Source: Acinetobacter sp. NIPH 2100 (GTDB lineage: Bacteria > Pseudomonadota > Gammaproteobacteria > Pseudomonadales > Moraxellaceae). From it: a DNA stretch of 64,000 bases. The translations under genes were made by a program, and so were the position numbers. The stretch covers positions 2,474,262 to 2,538,261 of the forward strand of contig NZ_KB850224.1 of the NCBI RefSeq assembly GCF_000369805.1, read 5' to 3'. Below are positions 8,199-17,401 of the stretch, one piece after another. The notes under the pieces are model-generated. The model was not told the origin of the DNA. It searched no databases and saw nothing but the letters and a program-made list of their open reading frames with translations. Within the stretch, counting starts at the first letter, position 1, and the number at the start of each line of letters is the position of its first letter.

Positions 8199-8654
8199 TT
8201 ACAGCGCTTTAATCTTAAATTGATTCATTTGAATTGCAATTTTTTTCAAACCATATGTAGCCAAAGACTTAAGCTGCATAAGCGCAATGTTTGTCACCAA
8301 AGGAATCTTGCTATCCAACCAAATGCTATAGGTTAAATTTGTGCATTCACCAACCTGTTCAAATTCCAATCGGCCTAAATGATAAGAAAACAGACTATTT
8401 TTTAACATTTTATATTCAATCAGCTGGTTGGATATGCTTTGGGTAATTTCTTCTTGGATTGGTTTTAACGGGCCGATTCCCATTTTTCGAATTGAACCGA
8501 TCCCATCAGTATTATGAGCATCATTAGAAGTTTTTATCACTACGGATTGCAGCGGCCACAACACGGTATTGAATGTTCGGTGTTTAGAAAAAAGTAGAAA
8601 AATAAAGTCGATAGGTGCATTAAAAGTTTGCTTCATGACTACACATTTAGGCAT
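8199..8654 (-). CDS. SRPBCC-fold (polyketide cyclase/lipid-binding-like) protein
   Basis: The 151-residue protein begins with the SRPBCC pattern of a beta strand followed by FNAPIDFIFLLFSKH, and ends with a long C-terminal helix (ALMQLKSLATYGLKKIAIQMNQF), as in the START/polyketide-cyclase superfamily. Such proteins bind hydrophobic ligands in a helix-grip fold. AAGGAA lies about 9 bases before the ATG; an in-frame ATG at 8636 is the alternative. It lies 113 bp upstream of the SDR gene on the same strand. The specific ligand is unknown. Confidence 0.72.
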   Translation of the reverse strand: MPKCVVMKQTFNAPIDFIFLLFSKHRTFNTVLWPLQSVVIKTSNDAHNTDGIGSIRKMGIGPLKPIQEEITQSISNQLIEYKMLKNSLFSYHLGRLEFEQVGECTNLTYSIWLDSKIPLVTNIALMQLKSLATYGLKKIAIQMNQFKIKAL

Positions 8655-8895
8655 CGGATCTATTCCTTTTCAAAACATGCTCCATACACGGTTTCTTTAA
8701 CCATGAAATTGATGTAATGCTCCTTAGTATTGGATAAAACTTATCGATTCAAGTTTGACCATGGATTTTTACATCTACATTTTGGAACTATTTAGATTTT
8801 AAGTATAAAGCCCTTGCCTGATATAACTTGACACTTTGCTTAATTCTTTGACTTTGCGTGCCATTTTCAATATATAAAATATAAAAAGTATCGTG

Positions 8896-9174
8896 TTACT
8901 TGGTTGGGCACTCACACGCACCAAACATGTTGTATACAAAATACACAGGAGCATCTTCGGGGTAAACATCAATGTCTTTGACCATACATAAAAGTCCCTC
9001 ACTGAGGATAATCAAAATATCTTTGTTTCGACTGACAACCACTCCTTTCTTAATTGTTTTATTCATATTATCGGCATTATGTATAAAAAAAACTTTTCGA
9101 CCTGATTTAATATGACCTGGAATAATCTTTTTGTACAAACCACAACTTTTACAAATCCATTTCTTCACTATCAA
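8896..9174 (-). CDS. Hypothetical 92-aa protein with N-terminal CxxC
   Basis: The small basic protein begins with a zinc-knuckle-like KSC-G pair (WICKSCG) and ends FGACECPTK, so four cysteines sit near the two ends and could bind a metal. The middle is beta-rich (KGVVVSRNKDILIILSEGLL). I do not recognise a function. It is surrounded by AT-rich spacers and stands alone on this strand. The cysteine pattern and normal codon use favour a real gene over the overlapping frame at 8799-9002. Confidence 0.6.
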   Translation of the reverse strand: MIVKKWICKSCGLYKKIIPGHIKSGRKVFFIHNADNMNKTIKKGVVVSRNKDILIILSEGLLCMVKDIDVYPEDAPVYFVYNMFGACECPTK

Positions 9175-9405
9175 ATCTCAAAAAACAAAAGAGTCATCAT
9201 ATTAAAAATAAAGAAAGATAAATAAACATTAAAAACACTAAAAATTAACATCAAGATCTTTTTTCTGCACTCAAAAAAGCACTAAAAAATATAAACACAC
9301 ATGAATCATAAAATAAAAACAGATTGGGACAAATTTTTAAATAAACAACAACTCACCCACAAATAAAACTATAATCAAATAATAAAAAATATAGAGATTA
9401 ATTTT
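9175..9405. other. Very AT-rich intergenic spacer
   Basis: About 230 bp with long A-runs between two divergent orphan genes. No clear hairpin, operator or ORF stands out. It must hold the promoters of both genes; several TATAAT-like stretches occur, too many to choose between. Confidence 0.5.
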
Positions 9406-9822
9406 ATGTCTGAAATTGAGAACATATCTATAGTTATCGTAAAACGATTAAAATATCTCTCTCAGCAAAAAAGGATAAACTATCATGAAGCAGAGCAATA
9501 CTTTACCCATGACTTTCATTACATAAGTAAAGATCAAAACATTAGCTCAAATACGATCTATCATTTTTTGGAAAACTTAAATAGTAATGAATGTAGATAT
9601 GAAGTCCAGAAAATTAAAATATTATCAAAAAACATTTATTTAATTCACTTAAATTGCATTAATAATAGAATAGAAAAAATTTACCACAACACTATTCTTA
9701 TTCACGGCGTGTCGACTTTAATCATAAAAAGAATTGAGAATCGATATCTTATCTCAGATGCAATTGAATTTAATAATGAGCAAAGCTCTCCAGTTTACTC
9801 AGTCTTAAAAAATTTTAGTTAA
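9406..9822 (+). CDS. Hypothetical AT-rich 138-aa protein, possibly NTF2/SnoaL-like
   Basis: The protein is rich in Ile, Asn and Lys, reflecting DNA clearly more AT-rich than the neighbouring operons. The order of predicted elements (N-terminal helix, HEAEQYFTHDFHYIS, then beta strands such as IYLIHLNCINN and RYLISDAIEF) is compatible with a SnoaL/NTF2-like fold, but no active-site motif is visible, so the function is unknown. Codon use unlike the neighbours suggests recent acquisition. Confidence 0.6.
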   Translation: MSEIENISIVIVKRLKYLSQQKRINYHEAEQYFTHDFHYISKDQNISSNTIYHFLENLNSNECRYEVQKIKILSKNIYLIHLNCINNRIEKIYHNTILIHGVSTLIIKRIENRYLISDAIEFNNEQSSPVYSVLKNFS

Positions 9823-9878
9823 ATTTATATCAAGAAAATTCTATTTACCCTTTTCTTAATCAATAGCTTAAATAATAA

Positions 9879-9921
9879 AAAAGACCTAAAGCGTGGGTCC
9901 TACGCATTTAGGTCTTTAACT
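9879..9921 (-). terminator. Rho-independent terminator after gabD
   Basis: The stem AAAGACCTAAA/TTTAGGTCTTT, extended by GCGT/ACGC, closes a short loop. On the minus strand it is followed by a TTTTTTATT run directly after the gabD stop. It can also stop transcription from the rightward orphan gene. Confidence 0.85.
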
Positions 9922-9929
9922 TTTGTCAT

Positions 9930-11378
9930 TTATGAAATATCAACGCACATATATTTGAGCTCTAAATATTCCTCAATGCCGAATTGAGAGCCTTCACGCC
10001 CTAGACCTGATTGCTTGATTCCACCAAAAGGCGCAACTTCATTTGAAATCAATCCCGTGTTCACACCTACCATCCCATATTGCAAGGCTTCACCGACACG
10101 CCATTGACGTGCCACATCTTTGGTGAAGATATAACTGGCCAAGCCGAACTCGGTATCATTGGCCATCGCGATGGCTTCAGCTTCTTCATTGAAACGGAAT
10201 AAAGGAGCCAATGGGCCAAAGGTTTCTTCCTTGGCAACCTTCATCTCCTGTGTTACGTCTCTTAAGATGGTCGGTTCAAAGAAAGTTTTACCCAATGCAT
10301 ATGGTTGACCACCGACAACAATTGAAGCTCCTTTACTGCATGCATCGGCAATATGTGATTGCACTTTTTCGACTGCATCTTGATCAATCAACGGGCCTTG
10401 GGTCGTACCATCTTCACGCCCGTCACCAACACGAAGTTGCTGTTCAACCGCAACTTTCAAGCGCTCACAAATCGCCTCATAAATTCCATCTTGAACATAA
10501 ATACGGTTGGCACAAATGCAAGTCTGTCCACTGTTACGGAATTTGCTGACCATAATGCCTTGCACTGCACGCTCGACATCCGCATCATCAAAAATAATCA
10601 CAGGGGCATTGCCACCCAGTTCTAGTGAAAGTTTTTTAATGGTTGGCGCACATTGTTTCATTAAGATACGACCAACATCGGTAGAGCCTGTAAAACTGAG
10701 TTTACGTACCGTATCGCTTGTGCATAGGGTTTGTCCGACTGCTACCGCATCGCCACTAATCAGGATAAATAAATCCGCAGGTAAACCTGCCTGTTCAGCA
10801 AGAACAGCTAAAGCATAGGCAGTTAATGGCGTTTGTTCTGCGGGTTTAACCAACATCGAACATCCAGCAGCCAAAGCTGGTGCAATTTTTCGGGTGATCA
10901 TGGCTGCTGGAAAATTCCACGGGGTAATTGCTGCAGTCACCCCAATCGCTTGCTTAAGTACAATCAAACGCTGTTGAGATTGAACTGGGGTTAACACAGA
11001 ACCATCAACACGGCGTGCCTGTTCTGCAAACCAGCGAATAAATGAAGCGGCATAACCAATTTCGCCACGTGCCTCGGCTAACGATTTGCCTTGCTCTGCT
11101 GTCAAAATCTGCGCCAAAGCTTCGCGATGTTGCAAAATCAACTGATACCAAGCCAATAGAATGTCGGCGCGGACCAAAGCAGTTTGCTGCTGCCATTGTG
11201 CTTGAGCGATGGCTGAACGCGCAATAGCGGCTTCCACATCAGCTTGATCAGATCTCTTCACCCAAGCCAAAGCCTGCCCTGTTGCAGCATCATCCACTAC
11301 AAAGTATTTTTCTGTCGAAGCTGAATCAAAGCGAATATCTGGATGCTTTAATAAAGCCTGTAAGCCAAAATCAATCAT
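9930..11378 (-). CDS. gabD: NAD(P)-dependent succinate-semialdehyde dehydrogenase
   Basis: The 482-residue aldehyde dehydrogenase oxidises succinate semialdehyde to succinate. The conserved ALDH residues are visible: N155 in PWNFP, K178-type LVKPAEQTP, E253 in SLELGGNAP and the catalytic C287 in NSGQTCICANR. The NSGQTC-ICANR active site and length fit the GabD subgroup. It follows gabT with only a 2-bp gap, using GGAGCTTAAGC at the gabT stop as its ribosome site, and is followed by a strong terminator. GabT and GabD together convert GABA to succinate. Confidence 0.93.
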   Translation of the reverse strand: MIDFGLQALLKHPDIRFDSASTEKYFVVDDAATGQALAWVKRSDQADVEAAIARSAIAQAQWQQQTALVRADILLAWYQLILQHREALAQILTAEQGKSLAEARGEIGYAASFIRWFAEQARRVDGSVLTPVQSQQRLIVLKQAIGVTAAITPWNFPAAMITRKIAPALAAGCSMLVKPAEQTPLTAYALAVLAEQAGLPADLFILISGDAVAVGQTLCTSDTVRKLSFTGSTDVGRILMKQCAPTIKKLSLELGGNAPVIIFDDADVERAVQGIMVSKFRNSGQTCICANRIYVQDGIYEAICERLKVAVEQQLRVGDGREDGTTQGPLIDQDAVEKVQSHIADACSKGASIVVGGQPYALGKTFFEPTILRDVTQEMKVAKEETFGPLAPLFRFNEEAEAIAMANDTEFGLASYIFTKDVARQWRVGEALQYGMVGVNTGLISNEVAPFGGIKQSGLGREGSQFGIEEYLELKYMCVDIS

Positions 11379-11380
11379 GC

Positions 11381-12685
11381 TTAAGCTCCAACAGGCTTTT
11401 GCGATGCAGGTTGTTGTGCAGCAATGGCATCTTGAATAATCACCAATGCTTGATTGAACTGAATTTCAGGAATGGTCAATGGATACAAAAAACGAATCAC
11501 ATTGCCATGCTTACCACAGGTTAAAAGCAATAAGCCCTGCTCCATTGCATATTGCTGAATGGCTTTAGCCACTTCTGGTTTCGGTTGGCCCGTTGCATGA
11601 TCACCAAACTCAACCGCAACCATCGAACCCAAAGCGCGAATATCAATGATATCTTTGGCATGTTTCTGTGCTGCTGTGAGCATCGCCACTAATTCTGCGC
11701 CTAATGTATTGGCACGCTGACATAGTTGTTCATCTTCAATCACGTCAATCACCGCATTGGCTGCTGCAATCGCCAGTGGATTACCTGCATAAGTACCGCC
11801 TAAACCACCTGGGTTTGGTGCATCCATCACTTCGGCACGACCAACAACACCAGACAATGGAAAACCACCACCCAAACTTTTTGCCATCGTAATCAAATCA
11901 GCTTTGACTGGATAATGCTGCATAGCAAACAATTGACCTGTACGTGCAAAACCCGTTTGGACCTCATCAGCAATTAAAAGAATACCGTGTTCATCACAAA
12001 TCTTGCGTAATTGCTGCATGAATTCTACAGGTGCGACATTAAAACCACCTTCACCTTGTACAGGTTCGAGCACAATGGCTGCCACATCGTGTGCTGCAAT
12101 ATCCTCACTAAAAATTTCTTCTAAACTAATCAAGGCATCTTTAACCGTAATGCCTTTTGAAGCAACAGGATAACGTGCGTGAAATACCCCAGCCGTCATC
12201 ACGCCAAAGTCACGTTTATAGGGTGCTGTTTTTCCCGTCATGGCCATGGTCATAAAAGTACGGCCATGAAAACCACCGCCAAATGTAATAATACCGTGAC
12301 GACCTGTCGCAGCACGTGCAATTTTCACTGCATTTTCAACCGCTTCTGCACCTGTGGTAAAAAATGCTGTTTTTGCAGGCCCCTCAATAGGCGCACGTGC
12401 ATTGATACGCTCAGCCAGTGCGACATAACTTTCATACGGTACAATCTGGTAAGCCGTATGCGTAAATTTATTCAATTGCTCAGCCACAGCTGCAATCACT
12501 TTCGGATGACAATGTCCTGTATTTAAAACTGCAATTCCACCTGCAAAATCAATATATTCATTGCCTTCCATGTCCCATAAAGTCGCATTGCTCGCACGTT
12601 CAGCATACCATTGGCACATGACGCCAACACCACGTGGTGTTGCTTGCTGTTTACGAGCATTTATTGCAATATGCTTTGCATCCAT
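11381..12685 (-). CDS. gabT: 4-aminobutyrate-2-oxoglutarate transaminase
   Basis: The 434-residue class III PLP aminotransferase transfers the amino group of GABA to 2-oxoglutarate. Landmarks are the FFTTGAEAVENAVKIAR phosphate-binding region, the GGFHGRT motif, the IADEVQTGFARTG stretch with the PLP-contacting Asp240, and the Schiff-base lysine K269 in TMAKSLGGGFP. AGAGGT precedes the ATG. It is the first gene of the gabTD operon and divergent from a GabR-type regulator. Confidence 0.94.
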   Translation of the reverse strand: MDAKHIAINARKQQATPRGVGVMCQWYAERASNATLWDMEGNEYIDFAGGIAVLNTGHCHPKVIAAVAEQLNKFTHTAYQIVPYESYVALAERINARAPIEGPAKTAFFTTGAEAVENAVKIARAATGRHGIITFGGGFHGRTFMTMAMTGKTAPYKRDFGVMTAGVFHARYPVASKGITVKDALISLEEIFSEDIAAHDVAAIVLEPVQGEGGFNVAPVEFMQQLRKICDEHGILLIADEVQTGFARTGQLFAMQHYPVKADLITMAKSLGGGFPLSGVVGRAEVMDAPNPGGLGGTYAGNPLAIAAANAVIDVIEDEQLCQRANTLGAELVAMLTAAQKHAKDIIDIRALGSMVAVEFGDHATGQPKPEVAKAIQQYAMEQGLLLLTCGKHGNVIRFLYPLTIPEIQFNQALVIIQDAIAAQQPASQKPVGA

Positions 12686-12781
12686 TTTTTACCTCTACAC
12701 GACTAAACAATAATCTTTTGGAGCATTTAAACGGCTTCATCGAAAAAAAACTTGCTGAAACAACGTTAAAATGCGCTATAG

Positions 12782-12798
12782 GTACCTAATGTGTACCT
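12782..12798. promoter_or_regulatory. Direct repeat GTACCT spaced 11 bp, candidate GabR-type operator
   Basis: GTACCT occurs at 12782-12787 and again at 12793-12798, one helical turn apart, in the gabT/regulator divergent region. MocR/GabR proteins are known to bind direct repeats on one face of DNA. The link here is inference from position. Confidence 0.45.
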
Positions 12799-12847
12799 TT
12801 TATAGGGAATAGACGAGAGCCATTTTTGGACTAAAGGAGAGAGCCAA

Positions 12848-14356
12848 TTGCGTACCTTGTTAGGCGACTACCTGTTACAGCACTTACAACAAATCAGTGA
12901 AGGGACCTTACCTGCTCGGGTTTTTCATTGTCTAAGAGAGGCCATTTTAGAAGGGGTTCTTGCACCTAATACTCGTCTGCCCGCTTCCCGTGATTTGGCC
13001 AATGAACTAAATGTTTCACGTAATACCGTACTCAATGCCTATGAACAGTTACGGGCTGAAGGTTATATTCAGGCACATACAGGTCGAGGCACTTGGGTTT
13101 CAGAAAACCTGCCTGAAAGCTATACTCAAGTAGGTACAGCAACCATTCATCCTACAACAACTAAAATCGATCCAAATGGCACACTCTCCAAACGTGGCGC
13201 AAGTTTACTTCAACATGCAGCAGCCTCCCCTTATCAATGGGGAGCTTTTGTGCCTGGCGCACCTGATGTCACAGAATTTCCACATGCCGAATTTAATCGA
13301 ATTAAGTCCCGTCTAAGCCGTCAGCCTGAAATTGCCAATTTGATTTATAGTAATGCTGGAGGATGTACTGAATTACGTCAGGCACTGGCGGACTATCTGC
13401 GGATTGCCCGCTCAGTCAATTGTGAAACCGACCAGATCATTATTACTGAAGGCATCCATCAGGCGGTTGATCTGGTATCACGTGCTTTGTGTGACTTGGA
13501 TGATCATGTCTGGATTGAAAACCCTGGCTATTGGGGTGCCAAGAATATTCTGCGTATCAATGGCTTAAATATTATTCCTATGCCAGTTGATGCGGAAGGA
13601 ATTATACCTGAAGAGCAACCGTCACCCCCGCCTCGTCTGATTTTTGTCACGCCCTCACATCAGTATCCTTTGGGTTCACACCTTAGTTTGCCTAGACGTA
13701 GGAAATTGCTTGATCTGGCTAAACAGCATAACAGTTGGATCATTGAAGATGATTATGATAGTGAATTCCGTTTTTCGGGTCAGCCCTATCCATCTTTACA
13801 GGGTTTGGAAGATAATCCACCCGTAATCTATATTGGTACTTTTAGTAAAACGATTTATCCCGCCTTACGTATTGGTTATATGGTTGTGCCCAAACAATTG
13901 GTGCAGCCTCTACGTACCATTTCGGTTGAGCTTTATCGTGGCGGCCATCTATTGACTCAACGAGCCTTGGCCGAATTCATCCGTGAAGGACACTATGCAG
14001 CACATATTAGAAGGATGCGTTTGCTCTACAGTAAAAGACGTAAATTCTTGATTGAATTGATTCACCGCTATCTGGGTGATGTATTTTTACATGAATTTAA
14101 TCATGATGCTGGCTTGCATTTAGTGCTGAAGTTACCAGAACATGCCAATGATATTGAAGTCTCAGCACTGGCACTTTCTCGTGGCGTCAATGTTCGTCCA
14201 CTCTCTCAATATTACTCTGGTACAGATACGCCAGTTCAACCCGGTTTATTGCTTGGATTTGCCTGTGTTCAAGAACAAGATATGACGTTTGCTTTTAGTA
14301 TCTTGCGTCAATGTTTGATCGAAAATGGCATTGAACTTTTTCCACAGAACCGCTGA
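12848..14356 (+). CDS. gabR: MocR/GabR-family regulator (winged helix fused to PLP aminotransferase fold)
   Basis: The protein has 502 residues. The N-terminal GntR-type winged helix (about residues 15-85: ARVFHCLREAILEG, then LPASRDLANELNVSRNTVLNAY) is fused to an aminotransferase-like domain with the PLP lysine K334 in GTFSKTIYPALRIGY. GabR proteins sense GABA bound to PLP and activate gabTD. The start codon is TTG, supported by AAAGGAGAG about 8 bases upstream and by the family's usual N-terminus; no in-frame ATG fits. It is divergent from gabT. The symbol is assigned by family and context. Confidence 0.85.
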   Translation: MRTLLGDYLLQHLQQISEGTLPARVFHCLREAILEGVLAPNTRLPASRDLANELNVSRNTVLNAYEQLRAEGYIQAHTGRGTWVSENLPESYTQVGTATIHPTTTKIDPNGTLSKRGASLLQHAAASPYQWGAFVPGAPDVTEFPHAEFNRIKSRLSRQPEIANLIYSNAGGCTELRQALADYLRIARSVNCETDQIIITEGIHQAVDLVSRALCDLDDHVWIENPGYWGAKNILRINGLNIIPMPVDAEGIIPEEQPSPPPRLIFVTPSHQYPLGSHLSLPRRRKLLDLAKQHNSWIIEDDYDSEFRFSGQPYPSLQGLEDNPPVIYIGTFSKTIYPALRIGYMVVPKQLVQPLRTISVELYRGGHLLTQRALAEFIREGHYAAHIRRMRLLYSKRRKFLIELIHRYLGDVFLHEFNHDAGLHLVLKLPEHANDIEVSALALSRGVNVRPLSQYYSGTDTPVQPGLLLGFACVQEQDMTFAFSILRQCLIENGIELFPQNR

Positions 14357-14426
14357 TCACACAAAATCATGCTGGGTTGAGGAACGATGACAACTCAACC
14401 AAGTGAAGCCTACCCATCAATTCAAT

Positions 14427-14894
14427 TTAAAAGCATAAATCCAAACTGACTTTGACCCGATCTAAAACAATTAAGGTTCGATAGGTCTTGACGTCATTAT
14501 TGTCTGCAAAATGCTTTCTAACCAAAGTTTCAAAATGCGATAAATTATTGGAGATCATAATGATGATAAAAGAAACACCGCCATTAACGAAATAGCATTG
14601 TTGAATTTCATCGACTGCCGCAAAGTACTGCTTTGCCCGATCCATAACCACTGAACGATCTTCGGCGAGACGGACTTCAATAATAGAAGTGACCTTCTCT
14701 CCAAACTTTTTAGGACTCAATACCGCACAATTTTTTTCGATAATGGATTCTTGTTCCATTCGGACAATACGTCGTTGTACCGATGCTTGGGAAAGACCGA
14801 TTTGATCTGAAATCTGTCGATGTGAGGTTTTATTATCCTGCTGTAATATTCTCAAAATTGCATAATCGAAATGATCAAGTGAAATCTCAGCCAT
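14427..14894 (-). CDS. Lrp/AsnC-family transcriptional regulator
   Basis: The 155-residue regulator has an N-terminal helix-turn-helix (LDHFDYAILRILQQDNKTSHRQISDQIGLSQ region, residues 6-36, continuing ASVQRRIVRME) and a C-terminal RAM ligand-binding domain with FVNGGVSFIII. Proteins of this size respond to amino acids. It is divergent, by 96 bp, from an EamA exporter gene, a frequent arrangement in which the Lrp-type protein induces an amino-acid exporter. GAGGAA precedes the ATG. Confidence 0.9.
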   Translation of the reverse strand: MAEISLDHFDYAILRILQQDNKTSHRQISDQIGLSQASVQRRIVRMEQESIIEKNCAVLSPKKFGEKVTSIIEVRLAEDRSVVMDRAKQYFAAVDEIQQCYFVNGGVSFIIIMISNNLSHFETLVRKHFADNNDVKTYRTLIVLDRVKVSLDLCF

Positions 14895-14990
14895 GAATTA
14901 ATTCCTCATCTTTTGCTAATAATAGAGTGAATAACTCATTCACTTCAATGAATAAGCAGATTTTAATCACAGTTCTAGAACTAAAATCTC

Positions 14991-15893
14991 ATGATCCATC
15001 TCTTGGTCATCGACATGATTTCTTCTGCCCACCCTAAACAAGAACTGGCTTTGGCCGCAGCCTGCTTATCTCTGATCTCTGTTCAAATTGGTGCTGCGAT
15101 TGCAAAAACATTGTTTCCAATCTTCGGAGCAGAAGGCGTTGCGCTCATTCGCTTAAGTTTCTCCGCTATTTTGTTATGGATTATATTTAAACCATGGCGT
15201 ACTTTTCATGCCGACCTGCCTTGGAAAAACCTTTTTATTTATGGACTCGTGCTCAGCTGTATGAATCTTTTAATTTATAAAGCATTTGCCCATTTATCTA
15301 TTGGTATTGCCATTTCAATTGAAGTTTTAGGCCCTTTAACTGTCGCGATGTTCATGTCAAAGCAGAAACAGGATTTAATTTGGGGTGGTCTATCATTGAT
15401 CGGCTTAATACTTTTGCCTTTAGGGGGGAGTCATCAAAATTTTAGCTATCTAGGCATGGGGTACGCACTCGCGGCAGCATGCTGTTGGGGGCTTTATATT
15501 ATCTATGGCACCAAAGTTGCAAAAGGTGGCGGAAATACCGTCGCAATTGGAATGCTGGTCGCCTGCTTATTTGCACTCCCTTTTGGCATTACCGACATAG
15601 GTAATATTCTGCATTCATACTGGATATTATTGCTCTGCATTTTAGTTTCGCTACTTTCCAGCACGATTCCATTCTTACTGGATATTTTTGCAATGAAAAA
15701 GCTAGAGCCCAAAGTCTTTGGAATATTATTGAGTGCTTCGCCTGCGGTTAGTGCCATTGCGGCTTGGTTAATTCTGGGAGAGCAGCTCAATCTTTATCAG
15801 ATTCTTGGTATTGCGATTATTATGACTGCTTGTGCAGGTTGCTCATATTTCTCCTATAAAAAATCAGGCCTCAGCATTCAAACAGAGACCTGA
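14991..15893 (+). CDS. EamA/DMT-family inner-membrane exporter
   Basis: The 300-residue protein has about ten hydrophobic segments arranged as two EamA repeats. The first repeat contains GAEGVALIRLSFSAILLW and the second IYGTKVAKGGGNTVAIGMLVA and LEPKVFGILLSASPAVSAIAAWLILGE, split here into recognisable RhtA/YedA-like stretches. Known RhtA-type members export threonine and homoserine. The divergent Lrp-type regulator supports an amino-acid export role, but the substrate is unknown. An ATG at 15015 is an alternative start; neither start has a strong ribosome site. Confidence 0.88.
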   Translation: MIHLLVIDMISSAHPKQELALAAACLSLISVQIGAAIAKTLFPIFGAEGVALIRLSFSAILLWIIFKPWRTFHADLPWKNLFIYGLVLSCMNLLIYKAFAHLSIGIAISIEVLGPLTVAMFMSKQKQDLIWGGLSLIGLILLPLGGSHQNFSYLGMGYALAAACCWGLYIIYGTKVAKGGGNTVAIGMLVACLFALPFGITDIGNILHSYWILLLCILVSLLSSTIPFLLDIFAMKKLEPKVFGILLSASPAVSAIAAWLILGEQLNLYQILGIAIIMTACAGCSYFSYKKSGLSIQTET

Positions 15894-15900
15894 TGCTTTT
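15863..15900. terminator. Terminator between convergent EamA and gabP genes
   Basis: The stem ATCAGGCCTC/GAGACCTGAT (one bulge) overlaps the EamA stop codon. It is followed by CTTTTTAA on the plus strand and by TTTTTTATAGG on the minus strand, so it can act for both genes. Confidence 0.7.
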
Positions 15901-15911
15901 TAAAATTTGAA

Positions 15912-17303
15912 CTAATCTACACGTACCGCGACTGGCCTATTACTTTTCTGCTTACGCGTCACAATCAAACCGCAGATCACGACACCTATGGTTACACTCA
16001 AGGATAATGTTGTTTCATGACTATATTGCGGTGATAAGAACATATATCCCAACACGCTCGTAATCACGATAATCACAAACCATGTCAGCCAAGGAAATAG
16101 CCACATTTTAAAAGGAACAGTTGCCCCCTCTTTTTCTAATTTGCTTCTTAAGCGTAACTGAGAAAATGCGATCACCAGATAAACCAATAGTGCAATTGAA
16201 CCCGTGGTTGAGAGCAAGAAACCAAAGACTTGACCTGGAAACAGATAATTGACAGCGCAACAGATGACACCAACAAAAGTCGATGCAAATACAGCAATAG
16301 TGGGTACACCTGCTCCATTGATTTTAGTGACAAGTTTGGGTGCTTCATGACGTGCACCCAATGCAAACAACATTCGGGAAGAGGTATATACAGCTGCATT
16401 CATACAACTTGCAACAGCAATAAATACCACGGTGTCCATAATCAGCTTGGTTTGTGGAACATTGAGACTGACCAACACATACTGAAATGTCCCTAATTTC
16501 TGTAAGTCTGGCGAACGCCAATCGACCAAGGCAACGGCAAGAAAAATAGACACCACAAAGAATAAAATAATGCGATAAAGCACCAAATTGGTGGCTCGTT
16601 TAATCTTTTCTTCTGGATTTTTAGATTCTGCTGCCGCGATCGACAAAATTTCAATACCAAAAAATGAAAATGCCGAAATTAAGATGGCTGATAAAACCCC
16701 ACCCATCCCATGTGGCATAAAGCCGCCATTTGAAAATAGATGACCAACACCACTAACATCTTTAGCTAGAGGCCAAAATCCAAAGACTGCCGTGACACCA
16801 ATCAAAATAAATACAATAATTGCAATCACTTTGATTAAAGCAAACCAGAATTCAAACTCACCAAAACTTTTGGTGCTAAAGAAATTCGCCAAACTCAGCA
16901 GAATAATAAACGCGAAAGCATAAATTGCACTGGAAATCTGTGGAAACCAAGCATGTAAAATTTCAGCACCCGCAATCGCTTCGATTGGAATCACTAAACC
17001 CCAAAACCACCAATATAACCATCCAATAGTAAAACCAGCCCAAGGGCCAATTGCTTTACGTGCATAGGTGGAAAATGAACCTGTATCTGGTTGTGCAACG
17101 GCCATTTCACCGAGCATACGCATGACCAGAAAAACCAGAATACTGGTAATGATATAAGCCAATACCGCAGCGGGCCCTGCTTTGGCAATTGCAGCGGATG
17201 AACCGACAAATAAGCCTGCACCAATCACTCCACCAATACTGATCATCGTGACATGGCGGTTGGAGAGTCCTTCACCTAATTTTGTTGTTTTCGTACTATT
17301 CAT
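15912..17303 (-). CDS. gabP: GABA permease, APC-superfamily amino-acid transporter
   Basis: The 463-residue inner-membrane protein has about twelve hydrophobic segments. It shows the amino-acid transporter family signatures SIGGVIGAGLFVGSS in TM1, MLGEMAVAQPDTGSFSTYA between TM2 and TM3, and SFFGIEILSIAAAESKNPE near residue 220. These match the GabP/AAT group of proton symporters. It lies close to gabTD and a beta-alanine-type module, which supports GABA or beta-alanine uptake. AAGGAATAAAAT precedes the ATG. The symbol is based on resemblance and neighbours. Confidence 0.85.
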   Translation of the reverse strand: MNSTKTTKLGEGLSNRHVTMISIGGVIGAGLFVGSSAAIAKAGPAAVLAYIITSILVFLVMRMLGEMAVAQPDTGSFSTYARKAIGPWAGFTIGWLYWWFWGLVIPIEAIAGAEILHAWFPQISSAIYAFAFIILLSLANFFSTKSFGEFEFWFALIKVIAIIVFILIGVTAVFGFWPLAKDVSGVGHLFSNGGFMPHGMGGVLSAILISAFSFFGIEILSIAAAESKNPEEKIKRATNLVLYRIILFFVVSIFLAVALVDWRSPDLQKLGTFQYVLVSLNVPQTKLIMDTVVFIAVASCMNAAVYTSSRMLFALGARHEAPKLVTKINGAGVPTIAVFASTFVGVICCAVNYLFPGQVFGFLLSTTGSIALLVYLVIAFSQLRLRSKLEKEGATVPFKMWLFPWLTWFVIIVITSVLGYMFLSPQYSHETTLSLSVTIGVVICGLIVTRKQKSNRPVAVRVD

Positions 17304-17357
17304 ATTTTATTCCTTAAAAATACGTATCAAGTCGTTAATCACATTTTTCAATTCCTA

Positions 17358-17390
17358 CAAAAAATAAAAAAGGAAAACTGGTTGTTTTCC
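17358..17390 (-). terminator. Terminator after the semialdehyde dehydrogenase gene
   Basis: The hairpin GGAAAAC-(5 nt)-GTTTTCC is followed on the minus strand by CTTTTTTATTTTTTG. It lies 12 bp past the mmsA stop and separates this operon from gabP. Confidence 0.8.
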
Positions 17391-17401
17391 CTAAGTGCAA
17401 A

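Noticed and set aside
8799..9002. 67-codon open frame on the minus strand overlapping the 92-aa protein
   Set aside because: It overlaps the better-supported gene at 8896-9174 in another frame, has no recognisable motif, and sits partly in an AT-rich spacer.
10211..10818. Plus-strand open frames opposite gabD
   Set aside because: They lie antisense to a clear aldehyde dehydrogenase and have compositions rich in His, Cys and Leu typical of antisense shadow frames.
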